NCBI GenBank assembly: GCA_012026715.1
Contig: VEPB01000056.1
Location: forward strand, 1-9,507
Reading direction: 5' to 3'
DNA: 9,507 bases
Origin: Methylococcaceae bacterium
Lineage (GTDB): Bacteria > Pseudomonadota > Gammaproteobacteria > Methylococcales > Methylococcaceae
Under the pieces are notes generated by a model that was given only the letters and a program-made list of their open reading frames with translations, searched no databases and was not told the origin of the DNA. A program made the translations under genes and the position numbers. Shown piece after piece: positions 1 to 6,514 of the stretch. Within the stretch, counting starts at the first letter, position 1; every line of letters begins with the position of its first letter.

Positions 1-60
1 AGTGGGCATCGAACAGGCTGTTGCGAGCAGCGCTGTCGCGGCCAAATAAGTTCTGGTCAT
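1..60 (-). CDS. Putative lipoprotein, N-terminal 20 codons only (partial)
   Basis: Reading the minus strand from an ATG at 58-60 gives MTRTYLAATALLATACSMPT, open to the window edge. A short charged start, a hydrophobic core and Ala-Thr-Ala-Cys (Cys16) resemble a lipoprotein signal peptide, although position -3 is Ala rather than the usual Leu. An AAGGA Shine-Dalgarno lies 7 nt upstream (complement of 68-72), which fixes the start. A sigma-54-type promoter lies about 140 bp upstream. The body of the protein is outside the window, so its function cannot be called. A Sec-secreted non-lipoprotein with a Cys near the cleavage site is the alternative. Confidence 0.6.
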   Translation of the reverse strand, partial: MTRTYLAATALLATACSMPT

Positions 61-197
61 AGTTGTTTCCTTGTGTGAACTCATCGTGGAAAAACCGCCG
101 TCGCCGCTCCGCTCGGAGTGGAAGACGGGGCGCTAGCAAGTGCAAGGTCGCCCGTGGTTACCGAGATCCGGCAGCCACGGAACAACTTTGTTACATA

Positions 198-213
198 TGC
201 AATGCTCGTACCA
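198..213 (-). promoter_or_regulatory. Sigma-54-type -24/-12 promoter of the lipoprotein gene
   Basis: The minus strand reads TGGTACGAGCATTGCA. Against TGGCACGN4TTGCW the only change is C to T at the fourth base. The GG and GC dinucleotides have the required spacing. Transcription would start near 187, giving a leader of about 127 nt. The gene start at 60 has a good ribosome binding site, so the layout is coherent. The call rests on sequence match only. Confidence 0.65.
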
Positions 214-230
214 CCATTGCATTACAATGG
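214..230. promoter_or_regulatory. Dyad abutting the -24 element of the lipoprotein promoter
   Basis: CCATTG and CAATGG form a perfect 6-bp inverted repeat with a 5-bp spacer, immediately upstream of the -24 element (213). The position suits a regulator that touches sigma-54 polymerase or blocks activator contact. No protein can be named. Confidence 0.35.
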
Positions 231-339
231 CTTATAAAATTCTCGCCACGGGCTCTTGAGGGAAATCCCTAAGCTGAATGCGTGAAAACCCGCTATTGGC
301 ACGATCGCCATGACAGGGACGCCGGCACAAGTAAGGGCA

Positions 340-356
340 TCGTGAAAGCCTCACGA
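340..356. promoter_or_regulatory. Candidate upstream activator site, lipoprotein promoter
   Basis: TCGTGA and TCACGA flank a 5-bp spacer, a perfect dyad about 127-143 bp upstream of the -24/-12 element at 198-213. This is a typical distance for a sigma-54 activator site. The same CGTGA/TCACG half-sites occur, in the opposite relative orientation, in the dyad at 3457-3475 upstream of the cytochrome A promoter. Confidence 0.3.
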
Positions 357-449
357 CCAAGCCGATTCACACCGGGTTAAGAAGAGAACGAAGGGATTGA
401 TCTACCAGAGGAACGGATCAGCGCGACCCGTTCCGGCGGGAAAAGAAAA

Positions 450-576
450 CGTCACCCCGGCAAGGATTGTCGGGGGCCAGAAGCCATGGAAGGTCGCGAT
501 TAAAACGAGCGATTGGATGGCGTGGGCGTCTCGCGTCCGAGTGAACTGGACTTCGGCAGTCCATGCCGGAATGACG
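450..576. repeat. MITE-like interspersed repeat, 127 bp
   Basis: The left end CGTCACCCCGGCAAGG and the complement of the right end, CGTCATTCCGGCATGG, agree at 13 of 16 positions, so the unit has imperfect terminal inverted repeats. Each end also folds on itself: CCCCGGCA with TGTCGGGG on the left, TTCGGCA with TGCCGGAA on the right. The motif GTCATTCCGGCATGG is familiar as the end of non-coding dispersed repeats in many proteobacterial genomes. Only one copy is visible here, so repetition is inferred. It carries no transposase and does not interrupt a gene. Confidence 0.65.
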
Positions 577-636
577 GCTTAACTTTACGGCATTGTCCGC
601 AGGGAGGAACTGATGATCGAGGGATTCTGAACTTGT

Positions 637-674
637 GTGCCGATTCCCAGAAGGAGACGGCTCCTTCTCGGCAC
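637..674. repeat. Strong hairpin of unknown role
   Basis: GTGCCG (637-642) pairs with CGGCAC (669-674), and AGAAGGAG (649-656) pairs perfectly with CTCCTTCT (661-668) across an ACGG loop, leaving a 6-nt one-sided bulge. Neither strand has a T-tract after it, so it is not a standard intrinsic terminator. It lies 66-103 bp beyond the stop codon of cytochrome A. Confidence 0.4.
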
Positions 675-698
675 CGTTGACCCCATATGCCGGATGAC

Positions 699-730
699 GG
701 TAGCGCCCGGCCGGCTCACCGGGCGCTGCC
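699..730 (-). terminator. Likely 3'-end hairpin of the cytochrome A transcript
   Basis: AGCGCCCGG (702-710) and CCGGGCGCT (719-727) form a perfect 9-bp GC stem with an 8-nt loop, extended to 12 pairs with one G-T. It begins 9 nt after the TAA of the minus-strand gene. No T-run follows on the minus strand, so it may stabilise the 3' end or act with Rho rather than terminate intrinsically. Confidence 0.45.
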
Positions 731-739
731 TCCTTCAGG

Positions 740-3028
740 TTACAGGGCGTCCAATTCCGCGCAGCTATAGGTGAAGGGAACGGAGCCGGGGGCCGGATTT
801 CCCGACGATCCCGGGGCCGGAAAGGCGACCACCAGGGCAGGTGCCGCCGTCGGAACCGCCGCCGTGTCGTTACAGGTCGCGATCAGGGCTTTGGCTTCCT
901 GTTTCCTCGCGATCGCCTGGGTCAGCAGTCGGTTGCGCAGGCCACGGGAAGGAGCGATCTGGGAGAGCGTCTGGTAGTAGTTGGCCGATTCCAGCTTGGC
1001 GATGGCGCCGGCATAACCTCCCAGCAGTTTGCCTTCCTTCAACACCAGGATGGCATCCTGGTTCTCCTTGGTGGCGAGCTTGGCCAATTCCCTGGCGCTG
1101 CCATTGCTGGCGACGCCCTTGGCCTGGTTGGCCAGACGGTTGGACTGACGGATGTTCTCCAGGGCATTGATGGCCCGCAGGAAGGACGCCACCGCGGTAA
1201 TCTGGCTGGAGTCCAGCTTGACCCGGCGGTCATGCGACTTGGAGGTGGCAGATCCGGGAGACAGGTTAAAGGCATCGCTGTTGTAGGAGGCGATGGCTTC
1301 TTCCAGGGTACTGACCGAATTGTTGTGAAAGTAAGGCGCCGTGTCAGCCGCTTCGATCAGCGGCGGGGTGTTGAATCGGCCGTCGCCATTGCAATTCTGG
1401 TCCAAATTGGGTCCGCAATTGGTAAGGGCGTCCTGCCCGAAGCCACCGTCGTAGGCCAGGCTGGGCTCCACCAAGCGGCCGGGGGTGATTTTCATCCGTT
1501 CGACCGCGGTATCGCGGGTCGGGTTGGCGAAGGTGGTGGAACTGCGGGCGCCGGCGTGGGAATGGCAGCCGTTGCAGTTGGCGGTATCGCCCAGTTTCAC
1601 GTTGTCCACGGTAACGGTCGGTCCGCCGGTTCCACAGGTCGGGGCCGGGCTGGGACCGCCGGCTTGCGCCGTGCCATCGGCGCACAGGTTTTCCTTGGTA
1701 TCGAACAGCGTCTTGCCAGCCTGGGTCAGCGGGTCGAGGAAGGTCAGCTTGTAAAGCGGGTAGTCCTTGCTGCGACCCAGCGACAGGGAATAGGCCTCGA
1801 TGGCATCCAACTCCGCCGCGGTCGGCAGGCGGAAATCATCCGCGACCGAGTCATTGGGATCGCTGTTGCGGGCCATGGTCTTGGGGAAGTGCTGGATCAC
1901 CGCGCCGGTGGCGAATTCCCGCAAAGTGCCGGTGCCCGGCGCGCCGTCGCCGGACCATCCCATGGCGCCATCCAGGGCGTTGTCGGCCGGGAACTCGCCA
2001 TTCTTGTACGGAAGGCTTGCAGCGGTGCTTTCGCCCTTGGAACTGGTGGCCAGCGCCAGCGTGTGGGGAACGCTCCGAAAGATCGGCGTAGCGGCTCCGT
2101 CCACATTGGTGAGGATCAGACCGAATTTACGCATGAGGGTCGGATTCTCCAGATCCGCCAGCGCCGGGTCGTACTCCGCCACGAACAGGGGATCGTCGGC
2201 CGGCAGCTTGGCGATGTAGTTGGGGTCCAGGGTGAAGTTATTGTCTGCCCGGTGACAGGTGCCGCAGTTGCGGCCGTTGCCGTTGAAGGTTTCGTTGTGG
2301 AACAGTTGCCTACCCTGGGCCACCAGCGCGCCGAGCACCGGGGTCAGGTCGGATACCGCATCGGCCATGGCGACCTTCGGCAGCACGAAATCCAGCGGTT
2401 TAGCACGCTGAGTGCCGTTATCCGGTTTGTCGCCGAGGGCGGCCATGGGCCACAGCTGGCTGGAATAGTAGAGCTTTGTCATCAGGTCCGGGCTGCCGTG
2501 GATCACCACGTTTTCGATCGGCGTCTTGCCTGACCGGGTGAGCACCACCGAGTCGATGGCCAAGCCCGCCAGTTGTTCGCGGGTCAAGCGAGTGTCGAAT
2601 CCGCCCTTGCCCTGCGCGATGGTGACGGAGCCCACCTGCAGCATCTTGTCCTGGTGGTCCGGCCGGATGGTATTGCCGGGATGATCGCCGTCATCGACGA
2701 ACCAAAGATCGTAATTTCCGTCTTCCAGACCGGTGCTGGCGAATTGGAAGCCACCATCCATCAAATTGAACTCCACACGGGCGTGCGCCGGCGTGAACTT
2801 TTCCGACAAGGCCCGCGAATAGCCCATGGCCATGCGCAACACTTCCGGGCTGCCGCCGCTGCGCTCATAGGTATCCCGCCAGCCGTCGAAGGAGGCTTTC
2901 AGGGAGTCCACGTCGCCGTGGCCCAGGCTGACGGATCCAGTACGGTCTGCATCGGTATCCCCGTACCAAGAACTGCCCGCCAGGATTACCGCGATCATGC
3001 TGCCAAGCAGCAAAGGTAGTTTCTTCAT
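740..3028 (-). CDS. Large di-heme cytochrome c, MauG/BCCP superfamily (cytochrome A)
   Basis: The 762-aa protein starts with a Sec signal (about residues 1-20, no lipobox). Residues about 30-230 form an N-terminal domain that I do not recognise. Two c-type haem motifs follow, CGTCH (255-259) and CNGCH (485-489), then a C-terminal tail of about 150 residues. Trp358 in GWSGDG probably corresponds to the inter-haem Trp of the FWDGRA motif. The PYFHNNS segment places His568 at the conserved FHDG histidine; 14 residues on, where Pseudomonas CcpA has its Met275 haem ligand, this protein has Tyr582, as MauG does. DQNCNGDG (543-550) resembles a calcium loop. Classical BCCPs are about 320 aa, so this is over twice that; the size suggests the Methylococcus surface-associated peroxidase group. 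It is probably periplasmic or surface-exposed. A GAGAG Shine-Dalgarno lies 7 nt before the ATG. It is divergent from cytochrome B. Substrate unknown; Trp/Tyr oxidation of a partner protein or peroxide reduction are the options. Confidence 0.85.
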   Translation of the reverse strand: MKKLPLLLGSMIAVILAGSSWYGDTDADRTGSVSLGHGDVDSLKASFDGWRDTYERSGGSPEVLRMAMGYSRALSEKFTPAHARVEFNLMDGGFQFASTGLEDGNYDLWFVDDGDHPGNTIRPDHQDKMLQVGSVTIAQGKGGFDTRLTREQLAGLAIDSVVLTRSGKTPIENVVIHGSPDLMTKLYYSSQLWPMAALGDKPDNGTQRAKPLDFVLPKVAMADAVSDLTPVLGALVAQGRQLFHNETFNGNGRNCGTCHRADNNFTLDPNYIAKLPADDPLFVAEYDPALADLENPTLMRKFGLILTNVDGAATPIFRSVPHTLALATSSKGESTAASLPYKNGEFPADNALDGAMGWSGDGAPGTGTLREFATGAVIQHFPKTMARNSDPNDSVADDFRLPTAAELDAIEAYSLSLGRSKDYPLYKLTFLDPLTQAGKTLFDTKENLCADGTAQAGGPSPAPTCGTGGPTVTVDNVKLGDTANCNGCHSHAGARSSTTFANPTRDTAVERMKITPGRLVEPSLAYDGGFGQDALTNCGPNLDQNCNGDGRFNTPPLIEAADTAPYFHNNSVSTLEEAIASYNSDAFNLSPGSATSKSHDRRVKLDSSQITAVASFLRAINALENIRQSNRLANQAKGVASNGSARELAKLATKENQDAILVLKEGKLLGGYAGAIAKLESANYYQTLSQIAPSRGLRNRLLTQAIARKQEAKALIATCNDTAAVPTAAPALVVAFPAPGSSGNPAPGSVPFTYSCAELDAL

Positions 3029-3309
3029 GTTGTCGCTCTCGTATAAGGAAAGAACAAAGAGCCAAGGTCACGACGGCAAACAATGCCGGCAACCCAAAAC
3101 CCACAAAAATTACATGGTCACTGGCTCGGTAGTCCGGACAACCGCCTCGGCTCCGCAAGGCGTTCGACTCCCCTTCGGCCGGACAAACTATGATGACGGA
3201 TCGCTTTTGAACCCCCGGCCGTTCAGAACGCTTTAGCCTTCAGCCGGATTCGTGATGTCCCCCTGATCGGGTCATGACAGCGGGAGATTCCTTCTCGGTG
3301 CATCAAGGA

Positions 3310-3325
3310 TGCAGCGCTCGTGCCA
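3310..3325 (-). promoter_or_regulatory. Sigma-54-type -24/-12 promoter of cytochrome A
   Basis: The minus strand reads TGGCACGAGCGCTGCA, matching TGGCACGN4TTGCW at every fixed base except one (T to C next to the TGC). It is the best match in the window. The start site would be near 3299, giving a leader of about 270 nt to the ATG at 3028. Confidence 0.75.
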
Positions 3326-3426
3326 AGAGACTGTCTGCCCGCAATTCAACGAAAGACGGGGCGCCCGGCGATCGGACCGGAAGGAAACTGAGCGATATGC
3401 CGCAAACATGAGCCAAATGACTTGGC

Positions 3427-3439
3427 AATCAATCATTTA
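3427..3439. promoter_or_regulatory. Candidate IHF site
   Basis: AATCAATCATTTA is a perfect match to the IHF consensus WATCAANNNNTTR. It lies about 100-115 bp upstream of the cytochrome A promoter, between that promoter and the dyad at 3457-3475. This is where IHF bends DNA to bring a sigma-54 activator to the polymerase. It partly overlaps the outer arm of the nested dyad (3432-3441). Confidence 0.45.
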
Positions 3440-3501
3440 CTGACTAAGAAGGATTTTCACGCCGCACCGGCGTGATCTGCTGGGCACCCCAAGTAAATGA
3501 T
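3432..3501. promoter_or_regulatory. Nested concentric dyad, possible shared activator site
   Basis: An inner perfect palindrome, TCACGCCG (3457-3464) and CGGCGTGA (3468-3475), is centred at 3466. It is enclosed by perfect 10-bp arms, ATCATTTACT (3432-3441) and AGTAAATGAT (3492-3501), centred at 3466.5. The inner dyad is 132-150 bp upstream of the cytochrome A promoter and 184-202 bp upstream of the cytochrome B promoter, so one bound activator could serve both. A cruciform or the relic of a small palindromic repeat is the alternative. Confidence 0.45.
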
Positions 3502-3510
3502 CGGGTTAAA

Positions 3511-3548
3511 TTCCGCAGCATCCGAGGGATATGACTGATTGGATGCGG
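3511..3548. promoter_or_regulatory. Candidate upstream activator site for cytochrome B
   Basis: TTCCGCAGC (3511-3519) begins 148 bp upstream of the -24 element at 3659. The same nine bases begin 146 bp upstream of the third plus-region promoter (7462-7470 against 7608). Locally, CCGCAGCATCC and GGATGCGG (3541-3548) form an imperfect dyad with a 2-bp insertion. Confidence 0.35.
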
Positions 3549-3611
3549 TCGGTTCAACCCAGGCGATCCTGGTGGCAGGAACGCCCCACGTACCTTTAAA
3601 GAAATTTTATA

Positions 3612-3628
3612 TGACATTTCATTGACAT
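3612..3628. repeat. Helically phased TGACAT direct repeat
   Basis: TGACAT occurs at 3612-3617 and 3623-3628, an 11-bp period, inside an AT-rich stretch 31-47 bp upstream of the cytochrome B promoter. It could be a same-face protein site or bent DNA. Chance is possible. Confidence 0.25.
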
Positions 3629-3658
3629 GCCCGTTGATGCCGCCGACTCGCATCGGGG

Positions 3659-3674
3659 TGGCATAGCGCTTGCA
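3659..3674 (+). promoter_or_regulatory. Sigma-54-type -24/-12 promoter of cytochrome B
   Basis: TGGCATAGCGCTTGCA matches TGGCACGN4TTGCW except for two bases between the -24 and -12 blocks (CG to TA). Both core dinucleotides and the complete TTGCA block are present. The start site would be near 3685, giving a leader of about 285 nt to the ATG at 3970. Confidence 0.7.
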
Positions 3675-3969
3675 ATTTTTGCATTGGCAGAAATGCCGAT
3701 GAGGTATCGCCTGAACGGCCAATTCCGGCATGGACGCGCGGGAGGGGCCTATCAGGGAGCCGGGCGGAGGGTTCAAGCCAACGCGTGGTGCGACGAGGTC
3801 GTGCGGTGCGCGATGACCCTCGCCTCAGTAGCCTCGAGATCGCGGATCCTGCGCCCGAACTGGGCCTCGCGGCAGCCCCTGCTGAATCGAGCGTGCTCTG
3901 CGTAGCGCCGGGCTGAGACTCGAGATTCGCGCCAGAACGCTAACCCAATACCTAACAATGAGGTAAACA

Positions 3970-6276
3970 ATGAAGTCACGCGGACGACTGCTTCTCGGCG
4001 GGCTCCTGCTCGCGGCCGCCCAGGCCCACGCTCACGGCCCTCAACTGATGCCATTGGTGAATGTTCCAATCCCCCCCGTGCCGGGGTTGCTCGACGGAAC
4101 CGACCCGATCGTCGTAAACCAGCAGAAAGCCATCCAATTGGGTAAGGCATTGTTCTGGGATGCCAATGTCGGCAGCGACGGCATGGCGTGCGGATCGTGC
4201 CATTTTCATGCGGGCGCGGATCGGCGGACCAAGAACCAGCTGAATCCCGGAGCCAAGAGTTCGAATCCCACCGGGCAAACCTTCGATGCGCTCGCATCGG
4301 GCGCTTCTTCGGGCGGCCCCAACTACACCTTGACCTTGGCGGATTTTCCGCGCTTCGACTACAACGATCCATTCAGCAAGGCCAGCGGCATCAAGCACTC
4401 CACCGACGACGTGGTCGCGTCCTCCGGAACCTTCAGCGGCCAATTCAACGGCTCGTCGCGGTTTATCGATCCCAACGACGACTGCGGGCGCAGCACCGAT
4501 CCGGTATTTCACGTCGGTGGCACCGGCACCCGCAGGGTGGAACCGCGCAACGCGCCGACCGTGATCAACGCCATCTTCAACTACCGCAATTTCTGGGATG
4601 GGCGCGCCAACAACGTCTTCAACGGCAGCAGTCCCTGGGGGGATCGCGACCCCAATGCCGGCGTCTGGGTCAAAACGAACGCCCGCACCGTCAACAAAGT
4701 CCGCCTCCACCTGACCAACGCATCGCTGGCCTCGTTGGCGACCGGGCCGGCCTTGAGCGATACCGAGATGTCCTGCCGGCAGCGCAAATGGCCCGACATC
4801 GGTCGGAAATTGCTATCCAGGCAGCCCTTGCAAAATCAGAAGGTACACAACGAAGACAGCGTTCTCGGCGGCCTCAGTCTGAGCACGCCGGGCAACCTGC
4901 AAAATGGTCTTAACACCACCTATAAGCAGCTGGTCATGCAGGCCTTCAACCCCAAGTATTGGGCCTATGCGGGTACCGCCTCCAATGGCGGCGGCGCTGT
5001 TTTCGGAAAATCTCCGAGCGGCGTTCCCTACAGCCAGATGGAAGCCAACTTCTCGATGTTCTTCGGCTTGGCGTTGCAGTTGTACGAGGCCACGCTGGTT
5101 TCCGATCAGGCGCCGGTCGATTTGACCCAACGCGATCCGCTTACCCACAGTCCCACCTGGCAGGGCTTGGGCTACTCGCAAGCCAAGATCAACACTCTAC
5201 TTGCCGCGCAGATCAGCTTCGTCGCCAACCATTGCAATATCTGCCATGGCGGGCCGACCCTGAGCGTTGCCGCCCTTGCATTGAACAGCGCCTTGGTGAC
5301 GCCGACCCCTGGCGCTACCTTCGGACCGTCTTACGCTCAGATTCCCTATGGTCCCCACGCCTTGGGCGAAAAGGCGGGGGCGGCCTATTCCGGGATCGGC
5401 CCGGTCATCAGCGTGGTGACTCGCGACAACATGGGGAGCGACGGCGCGCCCAAGCTGGTGGACTTGGGATTTGCGAACACCGGCGTGGCTGATCCGTCGA
5501 GCGATCCCGGTGTGGGCGGAGTCGATGACTTCGGACATCCCTTGTCGTTCGCCGATCAATATGTGCAGTACCTGTTGGGCAACAACGCCTCCCTATTCGA
5601 TCCCGGCGTCAACGCTGTCCGGGTTTGCGATTTCATCGTACCGCTCTCCCTAGATTTCCCCAATTACTTCGATCCCCAGACGTTCTCGACTGACGACGGC
5701 CTGGAAATCGACGGTAGCCGCGAAGGCAGTTTGCGAAATCAGGGGTGCGCCAATCGGACCTACGAGGCGGACGTAAACCTGGTCTGGTTCATTCCGACCG
5801 TGGCCGCGGCCAATACTGCCCTGGCAGCGGCGCCGGAAAGACTGGCCGTGGCCAAGCAGGCGGTGTTCAAGATTCCCAGCCTGCGCAACATTGAGTTGAC
5901 GGGGCCCTACATGCATAACGGCAGCATGGCCACTTTGAGCCAAGTCCTGGAGTTCTATGGCCGGCGTGGAAACGTCGACAACCCACTCAAGAACTTCCTG
6001 GTCGACTCGATCGCCTTGGACTCGCAGGCCACCCGGGATGGGCTGATCGAACTGTTCAAGACCTTCACCGACGAACGGGTGCGTTACGAGCGTGCGCCCT
6101 TCGACCACCCGGAAGTCACGGTGCCCAACGGGCATCCCGGCGACAACCAGAACGCGACGGCGGGCAACCCGCTCAACGCGACTCTGGCCACGGACGACTA
6201 TCTGGTCATTCCGGCCGTCGGTGCCAGCGGTTCGGCCCAGCCGCTGCCGTCTTTCGACACTTTCTTGACTCCGTAA
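3970..6276 (+). CDS. Large di-heme cytochrome c, MauG/BCCP superfamily (cytochrome B)
   Basis: The 768-aa protein has a clear Sec signal ending AAAQAHA, so the mature chain would begin with His (His20 or His22). Haem 1 is CGSCH (74-78), followed by FHAGADRRTKNQLNPG as in large COG1858-type cytochromes. FWDGRA places the inter-haem Trp at 209. Haem 2 is CNICH (422-426). The haem spacing of 348 residues is much larger than the about 146 of classical BCCPs, so there is a large insertion between the haems. LRNIELTGPYMHNGS places the conserved His at 649 and Tyr663 at the position of the CcpA Met275 ligand, as in MauG. Extra cysteines may form disulphides. A GAGG Shine-Dalgarno sits 6 nt before the ATG. 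It is probably an exported electron-transfer or protein-modifying cytochrome; the relation to the Methylococcus surface-associated cytochrome c peroxidase is by size and motif, not by alignment. Confidence 0.88.
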   Translation: MKSRGRLLLGGLLLAAAQAHAHGPQLMPLVNVPIPPVPGLLDGTDPIVVNQQKAIQLGKALFWDANVGSDGMACGSCHFHAGADRRTKNQLNPGAKSSNPTGQTFDALASGASSGGPNYTLTLADFPRFDYNDPFSKASGIKHSTDDVVASSGTFSGQFNGSSRFIDPNDDCGRSTDPVFHVGGTGTRRVEPRNAPTVINAIFNYRNFWDGRANNVFNGSSPWGDRDPNAGVWVKTNARTVNKVRLHLTNASLASLATGPALSDTEMSCRQRKWPDIGRKLLSRQPLQNQKVHNEDSVLGGLSLSTPGNLQNGLNTTYKQLVMQAFNPKYWAYAGTASNGGGAVFGKSPSGVPYSQMEANFSMFFGLALQLYEATLVSDQAPVDLTQRDPLTHSPTWQGLGYSQAKINTLLAAQISFVANHCNICHGGPTLSVAALALNSALVTPTPGATFGPSYAQIPYGPHALGEKAGAAYSGIGPVISVVTRDNMGSDGAPKLVDLGFANTGVADPSSDPGVGGVDDFGHPLSFADQYVQYLLGNNASLFDPGVNAVRVCDFIVPLSLDFPNYFDPQTFSTDDGLEIDGSREGSLRNQGCANRTYEADVNLVWFIPTVAAANTALAAAPERLAVAKQAVFKIPSLRNIELTGPYMHNGSMATLSQVLEFYGRRGNVDNPLKNFLVDSIALDSQATRDGLIELFKTFTDERVRYERAPFDHPEVTVPNGHPGDNQNATAGNPLNATLATDDYLVIPAVGASGSAQPLPSFDTFLTP

Positions 6277-6285
6277 TGCCGGGCA

Positions 6286-6319
6286 CCGCAGGCGCGGCGC
6301 TGAACCGCAACGCCTGCGG
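6286..6319. repeat. Hairpin just after cytochrome B
   Basis: CCGCAGGCG (6286-6294) and CGCCTGCGG (6311-6319) form a perfect 9-bp stem with a 16-nt loop, 9 nt after the stop codon. There is no T-tract, so it is more likely a 3'-end stabiliser or partial terminator than an intrinsic terminator. Confidence 0.4.
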
Positions 6320-6454
6320 GCCACCCGAAAGGCGGACGGCAAAATGCGCCTGGACTCGGCGGCGTCCGCCACGGGGAAAGTCACCTTCCGGTTGCTTGAA
6401 AACCCGCGGTGACGCGCCGCCGATCCTGGCAATGACGCCCCAAAACACCCAACC

Positions 6455-6477
6455 CGCCGAATACTTCGGCGTGTTTT
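6455..6477 (+). terminator. Hairpin with short T-tract upstream of the VPLP-CTERM gene
   Basis: CGCCGAA (6455-6461) and TTCGGCG (6465-6471) form a perfect 7-bp stem with a 3-nt loop, followed by TGTTTT. The bases AAAACA (6442-6447) are the complement of TGTTTT, so the unit could work on both strands. It ends only 37 nt before the ATG at 6515, leaving little room for a new promoter, and I see no sigma-54 element between the genes. Expression of the next gene may depend on read-through. Confidence 0.5.
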
Positions 6478-6514
6478 CACGATCCATCGTTACCAACCAA
6501 GTCGAGGTTTGAAT

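Larger units (their letters stand above)
61..739. other. Intergenic region with promoter, interspersed repeat and hairpins
   Basis: No convincing gene lies here. A plus-strand frame at 397-582 (61 codons) has no family resemblance and overlaps the repeat element at 450-576. The stretch holds the leader and sigma-54-type promoter of the lipoprotein gene (61-213), dyads at 214-230 and 340-356, the repeat at 450-576, and two hairpins at 637-674 and 699-730 near the 3' end of cytochrome A. The leader (61-187) can also fold: CCGTGG at 152-157 pairs with CCACGG at 175-180, and CTCCG/CGGAG pair around 107-118. Confidence 0.6.
3029..3969. other. Divergent regulatory region between the two cytochrome genes
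   Basis: This 941-bp region holds the leaders of both genes (about 270 nt for A, about 285 nt for B) and two outward-facing sigma-54-type promoters at 3310-3325 (-) and 3659-3674 (+). Between them lie a perfect IHF consensus, a nested dyad centred near 3466, a second dyad at 3513-3548 and an AT-rich stretch at about 3593-3626. No convincing gene is present. Both leaders are unusually long and can fold locally: GTCCGG/CCGGAC and CGCCT/AGGCG in A, and CGGCA/TGCCG at 3074-3088. I recognise no known riboswitch in either. Confidence 0.6.

Noticed and set aside
1232..2533. Open frame of 433 codons on the plus strand inside cytochrome A
   Set aside because: It is antisense to a protein with two haem motifs and a signal peptide; its product is a low-complexity Gly/Val/Arg sequence typical of a shadow frame in GC-rich DNA.
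2865..3158. Minus-strand frame with a hydrophobic stretch upstream of cytochrome A
   Set aside because: A run such as VIFVGFGLPALFAVVTLAL looks membrane-like, but the frame continues out of frame into the cytochrome gene with Arg/Pro-rich sequence and has no good ribosome site. Probably chance.
3958..3966. Two-codon ORF ATG AGG TAA over the cytochrome B ribosome site
   Set aside because: It arises simply because the Shine-Dalgarno is TGAGGT after an A; it has no ribosome site of its own.
6277..6514. Second GEMM-like riboswitch upstream of the VPLP-CTERM gene
   Set aside because: CCCGAAAGG and ACGGCAAAATGCGCC faintly recall the aptamer's first hairpin, but the second hairpin and the AGCCGGGT block are absent.
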